Part shown: positions 1-9,954 of the stretch, in pieces
How positions within the stretch are numbered: the first letter of the stretch is position 1
Layout of the letters: the number at the start of each line of letters is the position of its first letter
Assembly: GCA_030849075.1 (NCBI GenBank)
Contig: JASAOO010003536.1
Span: 38,236-102,235, forward strand
Source of the DNA: Zelonia costaricensis
Lineage: Eukaryota; Euglenozoa; Kinetoplastea; Trypanosomatida; Trypanosomatidae
Length of the DNA stretch: 64,000 nt
Direction of reading: 5' to 3'
The notes under the pieces: generated by a model
The model's input: only the letters and a program-made list of their open reading frames with translations
What the model was told of the DNA's origin: nothing
The model's database searches: none
Position numbers and translations under genes: made by a program

Positions 1-996
1 GGTGAAGAGGTGCCGCAACCGAGGAGAGAGGGGGTGAGCGGGAGAGCCTTTGGTGAGGAACGGCGAAGGTGGAGGAGGAGTGCGGTGAAGCAACCCGTGT
101 GAGAGAGAGGCGGAACACGAGCTGTGTGGATCGGGCTGGTGGCAGATGCAAGGTTGGTTGTGAGGACAACTACCTGCCGCCAACCCAAGCACACCGTCGT
201 GACAGCGTCAAGTACGGCAAAGGAAAGCGACGCCTTTTTGGGGGGAGGGGTGGAGGCGCGGAGCTGTGCACGCTCTGATGGTCGCGCCTTCGCTGACGAG
301 CCTTCACGCACACCCACAAAGGGAATGGCAAGCGCACGCCCTGTGACGCTCACAAAGGCGCGTCCGGTGCGTGTATATGTGTGTCTGTGTGTGTTTGTAT
401 GGGTGCTGCCCTGCCGGTGACTTCGACCACGTGACAGCGCGGAGGGGACCGTATAAGAAGAGGCTCGCTTCAGTAAGGCGGTTGAGCACGTGCCGAACGC
501 AGCACAAAAAAAAAAAAAGAAGAACGAGGACGTGCGCACGTGTGCGACGAACACGTCAAAGGGGACGGTGCAAGAGAACCGAGTGAGAGGAAAGCGCCGC
601 AGAGGGTACGCCGAAAAAAAGAGAAGCCGAGAGGGGCATCAGCGGTGTATGACGTGCAGACACAAGCGTGTCCGCTATTCGACGAAGAGTGCTCTATAAG
701 TCCACACAGCGACTCGGGCAGGGCTGAAACTGGGGGGAGGGGGTTAAGGGCGACACGGACGGGGTTGCCGTCGCAGCGAGCTGTGCTGCTCTAATCCTCT
801 TGCTTTTTGTTTTTTACCTGTGCGATGTGTGTGAGGAGGACAAAGTCCGTGACCGAGCGCTGTGGAGCTACCGAAGCAGAGAGAGAAAAAAGGGAAAGCA
901 AGTGGCGGGGCGCAACGCACGTCTTCTGTCCGCTGCGTCGACTGTGCCCTGTTTGCCTGTTTGTTTGTTTGCCTTCTTCGTACGTCCGATGCAGCG
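1..996. other. Spacer downstream of the AP endonuclease gene
   Basis: No convincing gene. The stretch should hold the 3' UTR of the AP endonuclease gene and perhaps the trans-splice region of the next gene beyond the window edge. It contains a TG-rich patch near 372-402 and an A-run near 505-518, which is a T-run on the transcribed minus strand. The short open frames here on both strands are low-complexity. Confidence 0.6.
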
Positions 997-3252
997 CTAC
1001 AACTCGTCCACATCGATGACGCACTGATCCGGGTGCGCATCGGCCACGGCGGCACTGCCCTTCGCCGAGCCCTCCATCCTTGCCGCGGTGGCGGCGGGGC
1101 AGCTGCCAGGTGAGTCCAGTGGCGGGCCGCGCTTGCATCCTGCCACCGATTCTGCATCAGTGCCCAGCGCCTTCTCCGCGGTGAGCACGTTCGGTCGCTC
1201 GACCGGGCTGGCGGAGTGCGGCGCCGTCGGCTTCTTGACCGCTGCGGCCGCGAAGAAGGTGTGGAGGCCAACCGGCGGGCGGTACATGCACTTGTGGTCC
1301 TCGGCTACCTTGCCGGGCCGCGGCTGCAGCTGCGCGCTGGCGGCTCCAAGAGCGGTGAGGTCGAGCACGAGGCCCACCCCGATGTGGTCGCTGAACTGCG
1401 GAGGTGTGACGAAGAGGCCCGTCGAGGGCAGCCCGCGGCAGCACAGCTCGCGTGCCGTCTCACTCAGTGCCGGCATCCCCGTGCCGTCGAAGGGCGCCGG
1501 TGGGTAGGCGCCACCCGCCATGGTGCGCGCCACCCCGTCACGGTACCGCGCGCCCTGCACCTCGCCGTAGAAGGCGTCCGCCCCACGCTGCTCGCTTGGG
1601 TGGCCTGGCAGGACGGTGTTGTTGGCTGTCTCGGCGCGGCACACCACGGCAGGCAGCAGCGTCGCGTCGACGAGGATGTAGTCCAGCCGCGTGCCCTCGT
1701 TCTCCAGGCGGCGGTTGCGCGACTGGTCCCAGCACGTGTACGGGCACGGGCAGTACGGGTGGAGCTGCGGGTGGTGCACCTCGCGCAGGAGCAGCCGTTC
1801 CTGCTCCGCTGCGGTGGTCGCCTGCGCAGAGGTGCACGCCCGCACAATGCTCTCCGTGAGGAGAAACGAGTCGAACATGCGCGCTGCCGAAGCGCCGGGC
1901 TGCTGAGGCGCGACGGAGGGGACGACGACTGTCGACGAGGACCATGGCAGCCGCTGCGGCATCGGCGCGGTGGAGACAGGGAGGGGGAGGCGCAGGAGAC
2001 GACTCATGAACTCTGCCGAGGCGTCTGCGTGCGGGGCAAGGCCGCAGTAGTGCACCACGGCATAGAGCTCGTTGTTTTGGGTGCAGGCGAAGCTCTTCAC
2101 GTGCTCCGACGCGTAGGCGCAGCGGAACCCAACGTCGTAGAGGGCCTGCAGCGGCACCGGCGGGGTGTCGTAGTTAGGACCGCCCCGGCCACTGCCCTTG
2201 CTCGTCTGCGCCAGAGCTGCGCACAGGCGCTGCAGGGCGTCGCGGTCGATGCCGTCGCCGTCAACGACGACCTCAGCATCGACAGACACCACACTCGCGC
2301 CGGCCGTTGTGGCGGGCAGCGACGTTGGCGACGAGGGCGGCGAGGCGGAGGAGGAGGCGGCGGTCAGCGTAGACGAGGCTGAGCCCAGCTCCCTCGTACC
2401 GCCACGATCGAGCGAGTCGGCCAACTCCTGCGCCTGCGCGCAGAGGTGATTGGTGATCATGTTAGACACCCGCTGCAGCGCCGCCTTGGGCAGCTGCGGG
2501 CACGCCTCGGCCCACGCCGCGTCCGACACGGTGGCCGCCCGTGCCTGCAACTCGAGCAGCGTGCCGAGGTGAATGCGGCGGAGCGACCACGCGGCGTCGT
2601 AGGCGCGGTAGGTCATGTTCAGGTCGCCCACCAGGATGACCGGCTTCCCTGTCTCGCTGCGCAGCTGCTCCATCTTCGCTTCCAGGGCGTGGAGGAAGCG
2701 GAACTTGAATGCATGCCGGGCTCCGCCGCGGGCGTTGGGCACGTAGACGTTCACGAGCACAAACGCGCTGTGGTGAGTGACGACGACGCGGCCCTCGTCG
2801 TTGAGGTCGTCCTGCGCAAAGGGCTGGTTGTCGCAGCGCCACGTCAGGCCCTTGCGCGCGAACGTCACGACGCCGTTGAAGCCGCGGTGCTGCCGGCCGC
2901 TAAACGACCAGAATGACTCCCAACCGTCGACGCCATCGTTGCTACCGCCACTGCCGCCGCCGCCGCCGCTGCGGCTGCCCTTTCCAGCTGCGCCGCCAGC
3001 GGTGGCCTTGGCGCGCGCCGCTGAGAGTCGCATCAGCGGCGCCACAGCGGGGCGGCGGTTCAGCGGGACGTCACTGGCGCCCATGTCCACCGGCGAGGCG
3101 CTCAGCTTTGCCAGCGTGCCCTTGCACTCCTGCAGGCATATGATGTCCGCCTCAGTGCACGCGAAGAAGTCGGCGATGCTGCCGAAGCTCTCGCGGATCG
3201 CCTGCGAGGTGGACGACCAGCCAGCCACGTTCCAGCTAAGGAGGAACACCAT
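997..3252 (-). CDS. AP endonuclease 2-like DNA repair nuclease (EEP family)
   Basis: A 751-residue member of the exonuclease III / endonuclease-exonuclease-phosphatase family, which cuts DNA at abasic sites and trims 3' ends in base excision repair. Visible catalytic elements are SWNVAG (N8), LQECKG (E42), GDLNM (D210, N212), RLDYILVD (D524) and SDH near the end of the fold (D622, H623). It is far longer than APE1 (about 318 residues): low-complexity Ser/Gly-rich loops interrupt the fold, for example around residues 95-110 and 290-325. After the nuclease domain comes GLHTFF (L663, F666, F667), resembling a PCNA-binding PIP box except that the expected Gln is Pro660. That layout fits APE2 rather than APE1, although no C-terminal GRF zinc finger is visible. 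The ATG sits about 7 bases after a pyrimidine tract plus AG. The exact subfamily is inferred. Confidence 0.85.
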   Translation of the reverse strand: MVFLLSWNVAGWSSTSQAIRESFGSIADFFACTEADIICLQECKGTLAKLSASPVDMGASDVPLNRRPAVAPLMRLSAARAKATAGGAAGKGSRSGGGGGSGGSNDGVDGWESFWSFSGRQHRGFNGVVTFARKGLTWRCDNQPFAQDDLNDEGRVVVTHHSAFVLVNVYVPNARGGARHAFKFRFLHALEAKMEQLRSETGKPVILVGDLNMTYRAYDAAWSLRRIHLGTLLELQARAATVSDAAWAEACPQLPKAALQRVSNMITNHLCAQAQELADSLDRGGTRELGSASSTLTAASSSASPPSSPTSLPATTAGASVVSVDAEVVVDGDGIDRDALQRLCAALAQTSKGSGRGGPNYDTPPVPLQALYDVGFRCAYASEHVKSFACTQNNELYAVVHYCGLAPHADASAEFMSRLLRLPLPVSTAPMPQRLPWSSSTVVVPSVAPQQPGASAARMFDSFLLTESIVRACTSAQATTAAEQERLLLREVHHPQLHPYCPCPYTCWDQSRNRRLENEGTRLDYILVDATLLPAVVCRAETANNTVLPGHPSEQRGADAFYGEVQGARYRDGVARTMAGGAYPPAPFDGTGMPALSETARELCCRGLPSTGLFVTPPQFSDHIGVGLVLDLTALGAASAQLQPRPGKVAEDHKCMYRPPVGLHTFFAAAAVKKPTAPHSASPVERPNVLTAEKALGTDAESVAGCKRGPPLDSPGSCPAATAARMEGSAKGSAAVADAHPDQCVIDVDEL

Positions 3253-4286
3253 GACAGCGCTGGGGAAAGAGAAAGGAGGCGGTCAACTGCACTTGGCAGA
3301 CGCCGCTGCGGTGCACCGATGACAGACGGGCGAAGAACAAAGCCCGCGTGAAAAGCTTGTGCAACGCGCACTTCTGTTCTTCTCGGCCGATCCAGCGCTT
3401 CTACGGCGCCTGTCAGGCCAAACAAGCCAAACCCCAAAAAAAAAAAAGAAGAGGGGGGCGAGCAGCTCTCGCTCTATGTGGGTGGTGTGCGCAGCTGTGG
3501 TCCCTGTGAAGAGGGAGACTGGAAGAGCGCTGGAGCTCCTAGAAGCAGCATGCGTGGGTCGAGCACGCGTCAAGAGGGGTGAGAGTTAGGTATTTGAACA
3601 AAGAGGAATGCGCGCCGCGAGGGGGGTACGGGGACAAAGGCGTGTGCCCGCGGAGAAGTAGCAGCGCGGAGTGGAAGTTGATCAGAGCTCCAGAAGACGC
3701 CGCAGTGCCGGAACGCCTCTCAAGTGTTCGCACTTGCTGTGCCAATGCGTCTTGCTTTTCGTTGTTCGTCTCATTCGAGAGGGAAACACAAAGGTGGTGT
3801 GCTTGTCTCTTTATCCTCCTGTTGTTGTTTGAAGCCTCGCTTTTCTTTTGTTTCGCGCGACAGCTTGGGATCACCATCATCAGCAGCAGCAGTGAAATGC
3901 CGATCGCACACCGCGGGGCCCAGGCAGCAGCGGGTGGGCAAGCAGCACGAGGGTTGAGAAAAAAACGCCGGCGCACAGCCGTCCGGGCCCTCCGTCGACT
4001 CTCGACGACACGCTGATGGTCTGCGTGTGCGTAGGCGCGTGTGCGCGTATTCCCTCTTGTGTGTGTATTTCGTTTGGCTTCTGTTTGTCAGTGGGGAGGA
4101 GGGCGAGAATGCACTCGTGCACAGCCGCGTCGATGCACCGCGGCCTGCGAAGCAGATTCATTCCGCCATAGTCTGCCACTACACGCAGACGCAAGGGCGA
4201 AAGCAGCCAGCGACAACACCGCCTCCAGCGCTCTCCGCCCTCTGCCATTCCACCGCGAGTTGCCCCGCCCCCGCCCCCCTCCCCCT
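3253..4286. other. Spacer between AP endonuclease and LisH/HEAT genes
   Basis: Expected to hold the 3' UTR of the LisH/HEAT gene and the 5' UTR of the AP endonuclease gene. It has an A-run near 3436-3447 (T on the transcribed strand), purine-rich plus-strand segments and no open frame with protein-like composition. Confidence 0.55.
3258..3281 (-). promoter_or_regulatory. Predicted trans-splice acceptor of the AP endonuclease gene
   Basis: Read on the minus strand, a short C/T tract runs directly into CCCCAG, followed by about 7 bases and the ATG. This is the only tract-plus-AG close to the start. The predicted 5' UTR is very short, so an alternative acceptor further upstream is possible. Confidence 0.45.
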
Positions 4287-7200
4287 TCACAATCGCCGTT
4301 TCAGCTCATCCTTGAAGCGATCCAGGAAGGTGCCCGAGCCAGGGGTCGCCGCGCCAGAGTGCCCACCGCTGCCGGAGCCGCCGGACGCCGCCAGCCGGCT
4401 CGTGTTGTTGTTCTCCATGAACACGTAGTAGTTCTTGTGCAGCCGCACCCAGCGCAACCGCACGGTGGCACTACAGCCAGAGAGAACGCCGTCACTGGCA
4501 AGCTGCTGGATGCCCGGCAGCAGAAAGCGATACACCAGAGTTGGGGTGACGACGGCCGACCTGATGACGCTGTTCAGCAGCGCCTGCAGCACCAGCATTG
4601 TCTCCTCCCACGCCTGCACCGCGCCGTCGCCGCCCTCGCCGGACACCCCGCCGGCCCCGTCCGCGTTGGACGTGGCCGAGGCCTCGGCAGGCACGGTAGC
4701 GGCGCCCTCGCGCGACACCCGCTCCACGAAGTCCTCGGCCAGGCGGTCCATGAGGACGGAGAGCTGCGGGTAAAGAAGCGCCTCGCGCGGCTCCGCCGGC
4801 ATGCGGCCCATGAGCTGGTCACACTGCTGCAGGAGGCGCCGCGTGAAGCGGGAGGTACACCCGGCCACGTCCGCCACGCGCAGCACAGGTCGGATCGCCC
4901 GCTCCTGCGCACGCGGCTCCGTGAGCGCGATGGACGCGGAGAGGATGCCGGACAAGGCGGCCTCCTGCACCGTGGGCTGCTCGTCACGCAGCAGCGGCAC
5001 CAGCGGCTCCAGCAGCAGCGCCACCTTCAGTCGCTCATTCGTCAACAGCGCGCACGTGTCGTGCACGAGGACGACCGCCGTGAGTCGCAGCCGCACCGCC
5101 GGCGAGGCGACGAGGAAGTCGACGAGCGAAGAGATGCCAGACGCCATCTCGTGGCTCTCTATCGCGAACGGGGCGAGAGCGACGACGCCGTGCACGCACG
5201 CCAGCAGGGCTGGGGAGCGCGGGCAGGCGAGGTCCTCGGCGCTGAGACAGATACAGCGAGCCACGATGGACAGACTCCCTGCCTGAATCTGCGCAGGGCT
5301 AAACGAGGCGGAGGTGGACAGCGTGGAGGCCGCGGTTGGAGCCGGCCCGGTCGCAGACGCGCCGCCGCTCTCCGCCCTCTCTGCGGCTGCAGCACCGCCT
5401 GCGCTGTTTGACGGCAGCGCCACCGCGTCTCCGCAGAGAAAGAGAAGGAAGGAGAAGACGAAGAGCTGCCGGCCGCGCTGCCCATCCTGCGGGCTCAGCG
5501 AAGCGTCCACCGCGGCTGGTGGCGGCGCTGGTGTTGCTGCCCTGCCCGAGCCCGCACTCGAGGGTGCCGGCACCCCGGCCGTCGCGTCGAGGGCGAGGGC
5601 GCTCTCGAGGAACCGCACCACCTCGTGCCACGCCTCCGCACCGAGCAGGGGCACAAGAGAGGCCAGGGTTGCGCAAAGGGCACAGAGCGGGCCGCTGAGC
5701 CTGGCGCTTGGCTCGGTGGCGTGCTGGGCGGCAGCCTCGCTGCCAGCCACTGGCGAGGCGAAGCGGACCTTGGCGAGGAGGACAGCCAGCATGTTGTAGG
5801 CGGTGGGCAGCACCACGTCCACGTAGGTCCAGGTGAGCGACGACGCCGTCGTGGGCCCGTCCGTCGCAGGCGCCGCGGCAGCAACCGGTGCGGAGAGTTG
5901 GCCACCACCCCCACTGCCACCGTCGCCACGCCCCTCTGCCTCGCGGCAGTGCAGCGCCTCAGCTGCCACGCACCGCAGCGCCGTGTGGAGGAGCTGAATG
6001 AGGGTCATGACGTTGCTCAGCGACACGGCCGCCGCCATGGACGCGCTGGCATCGTCGGCACTGCCCTTGCGAGCCTCCTCATTGCCCACCGCCCCACTCA
6101 CCGTAGGTCCGCTGCCGCCGCCCCGGTTCGAGCCACCCCGGACAAGCAGCAACTGTGTCGCCTCCATCCCAATCACGGTCAGCAGAAGCGGAGCAAACTG
6201 CGTCAGCAGCACGCCGTCGCGCAAAAAGATGGGGTAGAGCACCTCGCACAGCTGCGTCTGGGCCGCATGCCGCACCGTGCGACTGCTGCCGTCCGTAGCA
6301 AGGTGCACCAGCAGCTCCATGATGAGGGTCTTCTGCGTGGCGGAGAGGCCGACAGGAGCATCGCCGCCGGCTGAAGCGGTGTGCGCGGCGTGGGAGGGGC
6401 TCGTGACCACCCCGGTGTGCGGCCCCGGTGCCGCGTGCGGGGCGGCAGCCATGGCGTCGGCCGGCGCCGCGGACTCGCCCCAGAGCAAGGAGAGACAGCG
6501 AGGCAGCTCGCGGCGGACGGCCGAGGTGTCATCCTCGCAGAGCGGACGCAGAAGTCCCTGGCAGAGCGAGTACCGCACCTGCGGAGAGCGGCGCAGAAGC
6601 GGGGCCGCCGCTGCGGCGCAGTCCAGCGCGAGCAGCCGCCGCTCAAACACCTGCGCATTGACCAGGGTGTAGAGCTCTGGAATGAGCTCCTGCTCCAGCG
6701 TCCGCGGTGGCGCCTCCTGCGCCACACGCAGCCACTCCTGCACGGTGGCGAGTCGGTGCTCCATGGTGGGGCGCTTGTAGAGTGTCAGCATCATGTGCCG
6801 CGCGGCAGCCCGGATGGTGCTTGCCGCGCCTAGCACCGCAACGATGCGCAGCAGCGGCAGAAGAATGTCCTTGTGCATCGGGTCCACGGAGCCGGTGAGG
6901 GTCTGCAGCCGCTCCGCTATGATGGCGACGGTCTGCCGCAGCTGGACGTCCAGCTCGCGGTCGCGAGCGCGCAGTCGCGTATTGGCCTCCTCAAGCGCGA
7001 GCGCCTGTCTCTCCGCGATCGCGCGTGCCAGCTCGCTGGGGTGCCCGGCGTAGTGCAGGTAGCGGGTGCGGAAGTCCGGATTCCAGCGCTCCAGCAGTGC
7101 GAACGTGGCCTCCTCGCCGGCGAGGTCGGCGTACGCGGCGAGTGCCTCACACACGCCCTCACCCAGCTCCCCCTCCAACCCGCTTCGCTCACGCTGCGCA

Positions 7201-7400
7201 GCATTTAGTCCGCGCGTTTCCGGCTCTGTCGCAGGCGAAGAGACCCTTGCGCGGTGAGTGCTGGCGTCAAGTGCGGCCAGCTCCGTGGTGAGAGCAGCGT
7301 GCGTGGCTGTGAGGCCGCGGCTGCTGAGCCACCGCAGCACGTCACTCTCGGAAAGCTCCGTTGCCGCGCCTGGCTGCGGGGGTGCCGCAGTGCTGCTCAT
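4287..7400 (-). CDS. LisH and HEAT-repeat protein, RELCH-like
   Basis: A 1037-residue protein. Residues about 21-42 (VLRWLSSRGLTATHAALT) fit a LisH dimerisation motif. A short charged helical stretch rich in Glu/Arg follows near residues 130-165 (AERQALALEEANTRLR). The remainder is mostly helical and Leu/Ala-rich with HEAT-like segments, the clearest being LLEPLVPLLRDEQPTVQEAA, broken by Gly/Ser/Ala-rich loops. LisH, then coiled coil, then HEAT is the order in RELCH/KIAA1468, which in animals links Rab11 recycling endosomes to cholesterol transfer at the trans-Golgi. I infer a trafficking role only from that order; other LisH/HEAT proteins such as tubulin-folding or centrosomal factors cannot be excluded. 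The ATG at 7400 is the first in frame. Confidence 0.6.
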   Translation of the reverse strand: MSSTAAPPQPGAATELSESDVLRWLSSRGLTATHAALTTELAALDASTHRARVSSPATEPETRGLNAAQRERSGLEGELGEGVCEALAAYADLAGEEATFALLERWNPDFRTRYLHYAGHPSELARAIAERQALALEEANTRLRARDRELDVQLRQTVAIIAERLQTLTGSVDPMHKDILLPLLRIVAVLGAASTIRAAARHMMLTLYKRPTMEHRLATVQEWLRVAQEAPPRTLEQELIPELYTLVNAQVFERRLLALDCAAAAAPLLRRSPQVRYSLCQGLLRPLCEDDTSAVRRELPRCLSLLWGESAAPADAMAAAPHAAPGPHTGVVTSPSHAAHTASAGGDAPVGLSATQKTLIMELLVHLATDGSSRTVRHAAQTQLCEVLYPIFLRDGVLLTQFAPLLLTVIGMEATQLLLVRGGSNRGGGSGPTVSGAVGNEEARKGSADDASASMAAAVSLSNVMTLIQLLHTALRCVAAEALHCREAEGRGDGGSGGGGQLSAPVAAAAPATDGPTTASSLTWTYVDVVLPTAYNMLAVLLAKVRFASPVAGSEAAAQHATEPSARLSGPLCALCATLASLVPLLGAEAWHEVVRFLESALALDATAGVPAPSSAGSGRAATPAPPPAAVDASLSPQDGQRGRQLFVFSFLLFLCGDAVALPSNSAGGAAAAERAESGGASATGPAPTAASTLSTSASFSPAQIQAGSLSIVARCICLSAEDLACPRSPALLACVHGVVALAPFAIESHEMASGISSLVDFLVASPAVRLRLTAVVLVHDTCALLTNERLKVALLLEPLVPLLRDEQPTVQEAALSGILSASIALTEPRAQERAIRPVLRVADVAGCTSRFTRRLLQQCDQLMGRMPAEPREALLYPQLSVLMDRLAEDFVERVSREGAATVPAEASATSNADGAGGVSGEGGDGAVQAWEETMLVLQALLNSVIRSAVVTPTLVYRFLLPGIQQLASDGVLSGCSATVRLRWVRLHKNYYVFMENNNTSRLAASGGSGSGGHSGAATPGSGTFLDRFKDELKRRL

Positions 7401-7714
7401 GACAAGCTGGGTCGCGGTAAAAGACGTATGACTTGATCGAGAGTTGAAAGCAGGGAGGGGATGCGGTCACTGGTCCTCCGCACCTTTTCGCCTTCTCGCC
7501 TCCTCGCCCTCTCTGCTCGCGCGGCAGCCCTTCGATAGAGGCACCCCTGTGATGGCGGCAAACGCGTGACCGCAAACGGACTTCTCTTTTTTCGTGTTCA
7601 GATTCCTCTCTCCTCAGGCATGTGGAGAGGGTAGAGGGGGTTGAGTACGCAGGCAAAGCGTGTGCCTACGACCCGCTGGCTGCGGCAGGCCGCGTAACCA
7701 GAGCTAAGGAACCC

Positions 7715-7739
7715 TCACACAGACACACACACACACACA
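7715..7739. repeat. (CA)n microsatellite
   Basis: Near-perfect CA dinucleotide run in the spacer, with one AG interruption near its left end. Confidence 0.85.
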
Positions 7740-7935
7740 AAAGAGAAGCCAACAAGGCGGGAAAGGGAGAAAGCGGAAGTAACGTAGTGCGTCAGAGCAG
7801 TCGCGTCCAGCGAGCACGCAGTGCGGGCCAGAAGCCGCACAAGGAGAAGGCCGATGACCAGGAAGACCACACCGTCACTGTCGCACACTAGAGCGTGAGA
7901 GTGGTAGACCAGTCATGTTGTCTGTTTGTGTGCGC

Positions 7936-7965
7936 GTATGTGTGTGTGTGTGTGTGTGTGTGTGT
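7936..7965. repeat. (TG)n microsatellite
   Basis: Long TG run in the spacer about 200 bases from the CA run above. The opposite dinucleotide polarity would allow base pairing between the two runs in a transcript covering both. Confidence 0.85.
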
Positions 7966-8495
7966 CTTTTGCTTTCTGTCTCTTCTGTGCATTTTTCTTT
8001 TGACTTGGGAGCGGGGGGAGGGTGCAAAAGGAGGAACGGGGGTGGGGAAACGCGCGACCGGTCCTGCCTGCAGCACTCGTGACCATGAGAGTCGAGATGG
8101 AGAGGAAGGTCGCGCAATACTGTACATGGGCAACGTACACAGAGAGAGAGAGATACAAACGAAGACGCAAACGCGAAGGCGAACACGCGCAGAACAAACA
8201 GAAGCGAAAGATCAGGGGGGAAAGGGGGCTTCTTAGCGCTGTGCACACTGATGCCTGAGAAGCAAAGGACGAAGACGGCGAGGAATGAGGTACAAGAGGC
8301 TCCAGACAATCTGAGCGTCGCCACTTTCCTCGTGTTGTTGTACGGGTCGCAGCAAACAAAACGCAAACTCATGCCCGCCCTTGACGACCACCGTGTCCGT
8401 CTTGTGAAGTTCACGCCGACCCAGCACAGAAGCGACTGCTCTCGTTTCTTCTTTTCTTTTTTTCTGCTTTTATCTCGAGTACGGATTCTTTGTCG

Positions 8496-9083
8496 TCAAG
8501 AGGTGGCACCCTCGCCCTTGGTCATCCTGTCGGCCGAGGCAGCCATCTCATCCGCAGTGCGGCGCGGCGCCGGCTGGTGGCGGGCCACCACGTACTTGTC
8601 GTAGAGCGCGACGTGCTTCTTGCGCTCCCGGTCCATTCCCTCGCGGTAGAGCCGGTCCGCCGCCGCGGACTGCTCCGCTGCCGTCAGCTTCCGGGTTGTG
8701 CGCACGTTGTGAGCCGTCTCTTGCATGTAGAGCCGGTCGAAGTTTGTCTTCTTGAGCTCGAGCGTATCGTTGTAGAGGTGCCGCACGAGGGCCTCCTCGT
8801 CGCTAGCGCTGATCGTCGTTGTCGTCATGGTGGCGTCCTTCCTGATGGCCGCGTCGACCTGCCGCGCCACCTCCTCCCGCTCCCGCTGCCGCCGCTCGAG
8901 CGAGGCGTCGTACAGGTGGTGGATACGCTTGTCAAGCGCCTCCTTCGTGATCGTGCGGCGCGGCACGAGCGGCGGCAGCTCCACCACGGGCCGCGTGTTG
9001 CGGTGGAGTCGATCCACGCTGCGCTGCAGCTCCTCGTTCGTCAGCCGCTTGGCCGGCACGCCCATGTCCTCCTCCACGTACAT
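8496..9083 (-). CDS. Small protein with degenerate LY repeats, unknown function
   Basis: A 195-residue hydrophilic protein I do not recognise. It is built from about five degenerate copies of a short helical motif: a hydroxyl residue, one or two acidic residues, a spacer, then Arg/His and Leu-Tyr or similar. Copies include LTNEELQRSVDRLHR, ITKEALDKRIHHLYD, SASDEEALVRHLYND, LTAAEQSAAADRLYRE and RTADEMAASADRMTK. There is no signal peptide or membrane segment. The frame is open to 9200, but the ATG at 9083 is preferred because a C/T tract and AG lie about 15 bases before it and the upstream part translates splice-site sequence. Unusually even Arg/Glu/Tyr content suggests a structural or cytoskeletal helical protein. 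That is only an inference. Confidence 0.7.
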   Translation of the reverse strand: MYVEEDMGVPAKRLTNEELQRSVDRLHRNTRPVVELPPLVPRRTITKEALDKRIHHLYDASLERRQREREEVARQVDAAIRKDATMTTTTISASDEEALVRHLYNDTLELKKTNFDRLYMQETAHNVRTTRKLTAAEQSAAADRLYREGMDRERKKHVALYDKYVVARHQPAPRRTADEMAASADRMTKGEGATS

Positions 9084-9096
9084 GGGCGTCGTGTTC

Positions 9097-9122
9097 TCTT
9101 CGGGGAGGGGGGGGGGTTGAGA
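9097..9122 (-). promoter_or_regulatory. Predicted trans-splice acceptor of the LY-repeat gene
   Basis: On the minus strand a C-rich pyrimidine tract ends in GAAGAG about 14 bases before the ATG at 9083. This tract lies inside the upward extension of the open frame and argues for the internal ATG as the start. Confidence 0.4.
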
Positions 9123-9925
9123 TTGTGTGGTTCTCTTTTTTTTTCCTTTCCGCTCTCCGACACACGAATAAGAACAGGCGGCAAAGACGAAGGGGGGCAA
9201 GCAGGCTGAGATATGGCGATTGTGTGCGTGTGTACAGATGTGTGCGAGAAGGATGTAGGACCAAAGAGGGCCGGTGGAGCTGCTAATGGTACAACTCAGT
9301 TTCGAAGGTGCAGGCGAACGGACACGGTGAAGCGTTGTCAGGCTCTTCTAAAAAAAAAAAAAAAAGCGACGCAGAGAAACGGGAAGCAAAGACGTTGAAG
9401 AGCAGACGGAGTGAAGAAAAGGGAGCAAAATGTGCTTGTGCTGCCTGACACTCAGCTCTGTAGCAAGGCGCCGCACGGGTGCGCATCGGGTTGTTGCTGT
9501 TGTTTTCCTCTACGCTGGTTCACGGTGGCGAGTAGCGCAGCGTTTCCGGTCCGCAACGTCGACGAGTCTCTGAGCGGGGCGCTATTGCCTCTCGAAGAAG
9601 GAAAGGACGGTTCTCACTTTTGCCCATGTAACCTATCACCCCACGGACGAAATCTCCCCCCCCCCCCTCTCGCAGCGCACTTTCGGTTACTTTGCATGTG
9701 CGTATTTCTCTTCTCATTCAACTTCAGTACGCCCCCTTACAAGCGCCAAAGGTGGCAGAAGGGAGAAAAGCGACGATTTGCTCGACGTTAAAAAAGGTCA
9801 TGAGCTGAACGCCTGATGTAACATGTCTGTCAATAGCAGGGCATGCGTTTGTGTGGTGTGTGCATGTGTGTGTGTGCTTTTTTTTTTCGGAATTACTCTA
9901 CTTCCTTTCATCACGCAAACGCAAA

Positions 9926-9954
9926 TACACACACACACACACACACGCACGCAC
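9926..9954. repeat. (CA)n microsatellite
   Basis: CA run ending in CGCACGCAC, in the spacer between the pseudokinase and LY-repeat genes. Confidence 0.85.

Larger units (their letters stand above)
7401..8495. other. Spacer between the LisH/HEAT gene and the LY-repeat gene
   Basis: No gene recognised. It contains a CA run near 7715-7739 and a long TG run near 7936-7965, both probably UTR microsatellites. The region just above 7400 reads on the minus strand as mixed C/T followed by CAG and then the ATG, suitable for trans-splicing of the LisH/HEAT mRNA. Confidence 0.55.

Noticed and set aside
1216..2382. Long plus-strand frame of 388 codons
   Set aside because: Lies wholly opposite the AP endonuclease gene and is Arg/His-rich, typical of an antisense shadow in GC-rich DNA.
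7715..7965. Complementary CA and TG runs as a functional RNA hairpin
   Set aside because: Pairing is possible, but simple repeats of both polarities are common in these spacers and nothing else supports a functional hairpin.
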